Assembly: GCF_003672135.1 (NCBI RefSeq)
Contig: NC_039517.1
Coordinates: 9,572,601-9,636,600 of the forward strand
Length of the DNA stretch: 64,000 nt
DNA from: Ooceraea biroi
Taxonomy: Eukaryota > Arthropoda > Insecta > Hymenoptera > Formicidae
Reading direction: 5' to 3'
Shown here in pieces: positions 1-64,000 of the stretch. Position 1 is the first letter of the stretch. Each line of letters starts with the position of its first letter. The notes beneath the pieces were generated by a model. The model did not search any database, was not told the origin of the DNA, and saw nothing but the letters and a program-made list of their open reading frames with translations. The translations under genes and the position numbers were made by a program.

Positions 1-1748
1 TTAGCTACCTTAATTAATAAGACAGAGTAAATTGATCTGTATCTGAGTGTTCTGAATGTATCTGTATCGTGTTATAATTTGCGTGCATGTGTGTCATTAA
101 CAATAGGAATTAACTGTAATACGTTGCGTTGTATAAATGTAGGCGTCACAAAGTTTATATAAGAATGATTAATCGATTATCTATTTAAACATCGATGGAT
201 CTGCGAATGAATTCTTGAACAATCGCTTATGCATAGTACTCGACATAATATAAAAATGCGAAAATTGTAAACTAAGAGCGTCGTTTTACTATATGTTCTG
301 TATTTCACAGTTCTCGGACAGTGTGCGGACAATGATAATTCTTATAATTGTTAAAACGTCTTGCGATTGTCATGTCATTGTAAGTCGTCACGTTACTTCG
401 CGTTTTCAGCGAAAAGACGGGACATAAGCTGTAACATCGTGAGTCAGTGCTACCTCCACGTTAACGATTCTCTCGAACGAATGTTCTCGGCTAACGTACT
501 CTCTCGGCATCCCTCGGTATTCCTCCTAAAACGTCTCGCCAATATTTGCACAATCCCCGTAGCTTTTCGCCGAAGCAGATCATATCTCACGATTAACGAG
601 TTTTGCACGTCCGACGTTTCACGTTTCGCGACGTATCAAAAGTCTTTTGTGTGGTTGTGCGTTCAGTTCCGGTTTAACGTGGAAACCGCGCGGGCGAGGA
701 GGCGAATTCAAGCGCGGCGCGGCGTCGTTTTACACGTTTTACGCGTGTTTTTGATTTGATTCGCATTATACCTACTAGGGTCGGATTACGCGAGGGAGAT
801 CGCTCGTGCCGCGATTCTCTCGACTTCGCCGGTGACTTCCGTCTTCCGTGCTAAATGGCAGTAACAGTGACGGTGAGCCGTGCACGTCGCGGCCGACGTG
901 GACGCGAGACCTGGATCCGGTGGATAAAGAACGAGAGAGGGCAGAGGGCTTAAATCGGCTCTCGCGCGTGCGACCGTCGCGATAGATCGTCATGATAGTT
1001 GCGAGTACGTGTGCGAGGGACTCGGCCTGACGATGCATCCTCTCGCGTACAATGGACTATAGACACGCATAAGATACTCGGATACACGTGTATACGTATA
1101 TATGATGCATATATGTATATATGTACACACCCATCTCCCACGGCAATATCGTTCTAACAATTAAGCTATCGTAAATGATTCTTTGGCAACTCGGAGCTGT
1201 CGGATGTTCAACGTACACGAAACACAACGTGCGCACACACACACACGCACGCACGCACGCACGCATCTCGTACATATGAATACATACATTATTTTAATGT
1301 TTACGTGTACGCGCATATCTACGTACGCATGTATGCTGCGCGGCCGTGTGTATGTGTGTGTCTGTTGCGTATGCGTACGTGTACGTGTGCGTGCGCTGTG
1401 TGTGAGAGTGTGAATATATAATATATAATATATACAATGATTGAACGAACATAAACTTACGCGAGACAGATAAGATAAACATCACCCACACGCCCGGCAT
1501 GCGTTTCGGCGGCACTTCTGTCTCTCCGTTTGGCACTGTCCGCCCTCGCGCGCTCCGGGAACTCCCCGCTCAGCGGGGGAGTCTCGCCTCATCGTACCGA
1601 TACCCGGACTCCCCCGCCGCACATCTTCCTGACGTTCACGCAGCTCTATGTACACACCAAAGACACCCGCCCTCGAAGAGATCCTCCGGCTCTCTCGTGA
1701 ACCATCCAATCGTTTTGCACGATCTCCTTGCGCGATGCGAGGATCCAG

Positions 1749-1781
<33 letters not shown>

Positions 1782-1972
1782 TCTCTGCACGGTGGAACAA
1801 CAGAATTCTCTTTCTCAGTGTGGCGTTCCATTTGATCGCGGTGTCGCAGCGAGCACTCCCGCGGGATGCAGCACTTACCAGGTCGAGATTAAACCTCCGG
1901 AGCGACCGGAAGGTGCGATTACAGCGGGGCTGACCTTCGCGAGGGTGCGCTGCAACCGAAGATAGGCCGGCA
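1..1972 (-). other. Ptp99A 3' UTR and downstream DNA
   Basis: No convincing coding exon is seen on either strand. The proximal part should be the 3' UTR. The minus strand has an ATTAAA polyadenylation-signal variant at 1293-1298 and no AATAAA that I could find, so the cleavage site is uncertain. CA/TG-rich and TC-rich microsatellites lie at 1233-1266, 1345-1415 and 1749-1786. Open frames of 130-145 codons here lie in low-complexity or CpG-rich sequence and show no domain. Confidence 0.5.
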
Positions 1973-60667
<58,695 letters not shown>

Positions 60668-63600
60668 CTGAAAGCAAATTTTATCAACTGTAATTGAGAT
60701 CTGCAATTCTCGTAACCGTGAAAATTGTAACATGCTGCTCGTCACGTCTCGCTGTACGAGCTACGTAAATTTTTGGTGAGCGCTGACTAAACGAATATAC
60801 GCCCGTACAATACTCCTTCAACTACTTAGCGAAGACATTTTCAAGTAGTTAGAGCAACTGTACGTACAGGCGCGATACGTTTAAAGTATAACTCGCTTAA
60901 GTTTTTTAAACTAAAATTTATTTTGTCCAAAGTTGGAATCACGTAATTGATATTTTCTACAAGTACCCGTCAATATCGACATGGAACGGAAACACGTAGA
61001 AGCTCTTACATGGATTCTTATGATATCCATATTTTCGAAGCAATCTTCTTGTCACGGAATAGAAACGCTTCAAGTATTTCATTGATCGTATTGGCAGCTC
61101 CGCGTTAGACGTACATTTTAAATATTAAATTATTGTGTGCGCATGGATATGACATATTTATAATATTTAAAATATATTAAATATCATAATTAAATTAATA
61201 ATTTATTCAATAGAGAACCTTAATTACGGACGATTTGTTCGAATAATATGGTTTATAAATTGAGATTCAAACTAATATAAAATGAAAATCTAGATGAAAC
61301 AAAATTATTGAGATATTTAATATAAATCATTAAAGCGTTTTATGTTTATTCCTGATATGAACAAGAGATTGGTCTAACGTAGCGAATTCACCTGCTTGCG
61401 TAAACCAACTCGGCGTATTACAACAAATTCGAGTATCTTATGCGGCATGCAAGTGATGCTGTGTAATCATGAAGGTGCACCGCACCTGATCGGCTTTCCT
61501 CCGCTTTGACGGTTCAGTTATTAAGCCCCGGATCCAACTTTCATTAAAGAAAAGTCGATTGCGAAGTGGTAGCTCCGCGAGACCGAAGTGCAGCAGCCAT
61601 ATATTTTCATTATAAGCAAAATCGACCGCAGAATTATTGTTAATGTGAGGAACCTTTGAAACCGTAATTGAGAGAAAAGAAATAAATTCCATAGCAAGCA
61701 ACATTATGCTAATTAAACTGGAACTACTTTCGGATGAAATGGGAAGTAAAGGAAAAAATTTTTACAGAACGAATTTAACTCGGGCGGAATCGAATTTCCG
61801 GGGTGAATCGGGCGAGTTTCGCGCAAATCACAATGCAGAATTTAATCTACGGCGTCGCGGGTTTAATTTACAATTTTGTTTGTCAAACGTTAAACGTGGC
61901 ATCCCGCATCTCTCCGTTGTAAACGCGCACTCGGTGAATACACAACCGAGAGGTATTTTCACGAAACTTTTCTCGTCGAAGTCGCTCGCGGGGGAACGCC
62001 GATCACGCTCTCCGCGGTACGGCGGCCGCATCGGATAAGGGTCGGCTGTTTAATATGCACCGGTGTGCGGCGCCGCGAAATATAACATTGCGCGCACGTT
62101 GCATAAGATCATAAATGAGAGCAGGGACCTCTAACCTCACAGGATAGAGTCGTCATCCTTTTCTGACCTCTCTCTCTCTCATTCTCTCTCTCTCTCTGTT
62201 TCTTTGTCTCTTTCTGGATGCACCTTATCGTTGTCGCGTTGCGCGGTCACACTTCTTCTCTGTTTATGTCGGCCGTTACCGCACGTCGTGACACCCGCGC
62301 AGAAAAGAAAAATTTCAGATACAGAAATTCTGCCCCGCGGGTCTCTGCATCCACGATTTACATGAATATCCTGGATACTCTACGATAACCGACTCGATAT
62401 ATTAAGCATTGATATGACGATCGGAAAAGTCACGTTGTGTCGACCACGTCAATTTGCGCGATTCTTGCGTGATTAAACGTACGCTCGTCTGTGCAATCTA
62501 TACTTGCTCGATATCGTTCAATACATGTTCAATACATGTGATTAAATGGTTCAATGTGGTTGAACGCCGTGCCCGCGACACGAAAAATTTTAACGGGATA
62601 TTTTAATTTCGTCGCATTTATTCTGTTGCATTAGCTCGTGTGATTTTCATGTGATTATCTGCGTAATTAATACTTGCCCGATTTATTCTCGCCGCATTAA
62701 CATGTACGATTCTTGCGTGATTAAATGTGATTAAACGCGCTTTGTCCGTACAATTCGCGTTCTATTTAATATTTGTTTTTGTTTGCACAAAATTTCTCAA
62801 TAATATTGTATTATTACCGTCTTCTACAAAGAGTTTATCACGTTACATTCTCTTTATTTTAATGAAGCTATGAAGTTAATGAAGGATAACATTACATCTT
62901 GCAAGGCGCATGAATACATAAGAAATGTAATAAATATCCGCGGACCGTGAAAGTTGCTCACGAACATGAGTATTTTTCTTTACAGAGAGCTATGCACAGA
63001 TCCGCTTTTCAATTAATAAAAAGATTCCTTATATTAAACTCTTGAATATAAACATGTTCTTTATATAATGTCGTCCAGCTTGCAATCTGCGTGCTGACGC
63101 GTACCTGCTTGCGTTTCCATGCCGGAGATGTACTAGGAGATCGACTAGGAGAAAATTCAAAGGCGTAGAAGCGTAGTAAATGAAATTCGCTATAAACGTA
63201 GCGGTCGTTCATGGATCTTTATTAATTTCACATAGCTTTTCCGGTCGATTAAGCAAAAAAGAGATGAGAGATGAAGAGAGATGCAGCCGTATTGCACACG
63301 AGAGCCGTATTGCTCGAGAGTAACTATTGGGCTTTTCTTTGCTCAATCGGAACAATACGTGAAACAAACAAGATCCGGCGAATAAACTCCTTGCCGCGAG
63401 AAAAACTCTCTTCTCGTAATCCCTTTTTTTATAATTTTTTCATATAATCGATTGACGTATCCACGCGTTACTAATTCATAATTTATTTGTTCGAATTTTT
63501 GCATTTCACCCGAGCTTTGTGCAACGCACAAAGGCGAATGTAAATGAAATGCGCGCTTTATGTTAATTTAATTTGTACGCTTTGCGAGTTTGGAGAAATT

Positions 63601-64000
63601 AATTATATCACTGAACGAAGTTTCATTTCTTACTGTGCCGTTTCGCTGGCCGCCGGAAGAAAATGTTTTCAGAAATCGTTTCTCTTTTCCATTACGCGTT
63701 CGTTGCGCCGTCTCATCGACTCTTATCATTTCCATTACGGCGAGGAAGCGCGCGATATTCAATAAGGAGAAATTAAAACCAATTGCTAGCCCTTTGCGTT
63801 AATTTTCGCCAAGGAACGCGGAGGTTACGGAAACACACTCTTCTCTCTCCCTGTCCCGCCTCTCTCCCTTTCACCGATCGTCCATTAATTCTATACCATT
63901 TAAACAGGCTACGCCGTTGCACAACCCTCCACCCTCCCGCTGCGCGTTGCGGCCTTTCATTAATAATTCATGCTTTCCGCTTTACGGGGTCAACAGTGGA
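60668..64000 (-). other. Intron upstream of the first visible Ptp99A exon
   Basis: No exon was found. A TC microsatellite lies at 62169-62199 and the degenerate duplication at 62458-62770. The frame at 61704-61438 starts with a weakly hydrophobic N-terminus but has no donor in the required phase 1 with a good consensus. Confidence 0.6.
62458..62770. repeat. Degenerate duplication with spaced units
   Basis: CGATTCTTGCGTGATTAAA occurs at about 62462-62476 and again at 62707-62725, and similar ATACTTGC(T/C)CGAT words lie between (62501 and 62669 regions). This suggests an old local duplication of roughly 170-245 bp. The phase of the unit is unclear. Confidence 0.4.

Noticed and set aside
361..759. 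Plus-strand open frame of 132 codons beyond the 3' end of Ptp99A
   Set aside because: No domain, no signal, composition like the flanking non-coding DNA.
61438..61704. Minus-strand frame beginning MLLAMEFISFLSITVS as the missing signal-peptide exon
   Set aside because: The hydrophobic stretch is short and the plausible donors are in phase 0, while the acceptor at 60667 needs phase 1.

Overview
The window is insect nuclear DNA, most likely from a hymenopteran and perhaps an ant. The composition is a mosaic of very CpG-rich blocks and very AT-rich blocks. Introns run from 87 bp to about 31 kb, dinucleotide microsatellites are frequent, and there is a short run of CCTAA, the complement of the TTAGG insect telomere unit. 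The species assignment is inference; no operons or bacterial signals are present.

One protein-coding gene can be read with confidence. It lies on the minus strand and fills almost the whole window: a receptor-type protein tyrosine phosphatase of the Ptp99A (R5, PTPRG/PTPRZ-like) family. I resolved 17 coding exons from 60667 (5') to 1973 (stop). All junctions have GT/AG sites and compatible phases. With one base from the missing upstream exon they give one open frame of 1,219 codons including the stop: four fibronectin type III domains, one membrane span, an active-type D1 phosphatase domain, a D2 domain that has lost its catalytic residues, and a Ser-rich cytoplasmic tail. The exon(s) with the distal signal peptide should lie beyond 64000.

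Layout in plus coordinates: 1-1972 holds the 3' UTR and downstream DNA. 1973-6159 is a compact cluster of ten exons for the whole cytoplasmic region. 6160-9842 is an intron containing an AT-rich 1.8-kb element with terminal inverted repeats. 9843-11690 carries the membrane span, FN3-4 and FN3-3. 11691-21431 is an intron with CpG-rich DNA and an internal first exon (14837-15017) that encodes its own signal peptide. 21432-21827 is FN3-2. 21828-29396 is an intron with a perfect 47-bp foldback. 29397-29578 and 60544-60667 make FN3-1, separated by a 31-kb intron. 60668-64000 is upstream intron.

The most useful observations are the internal signal-peptide exon, which predicts a short receptor with two instead of four FN3 domains (1,075 residues against 1,218 or more); an in-frame read-through of the membrane-span exon that would give a receptor without phosphatase; two hairpins (29126-29227 and 39802-39873); and a pair of long overlapping open frames in the large intron (51403-52790). 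I found no rRNA, convincing tRNA, CRISPR or intact transposase gene.
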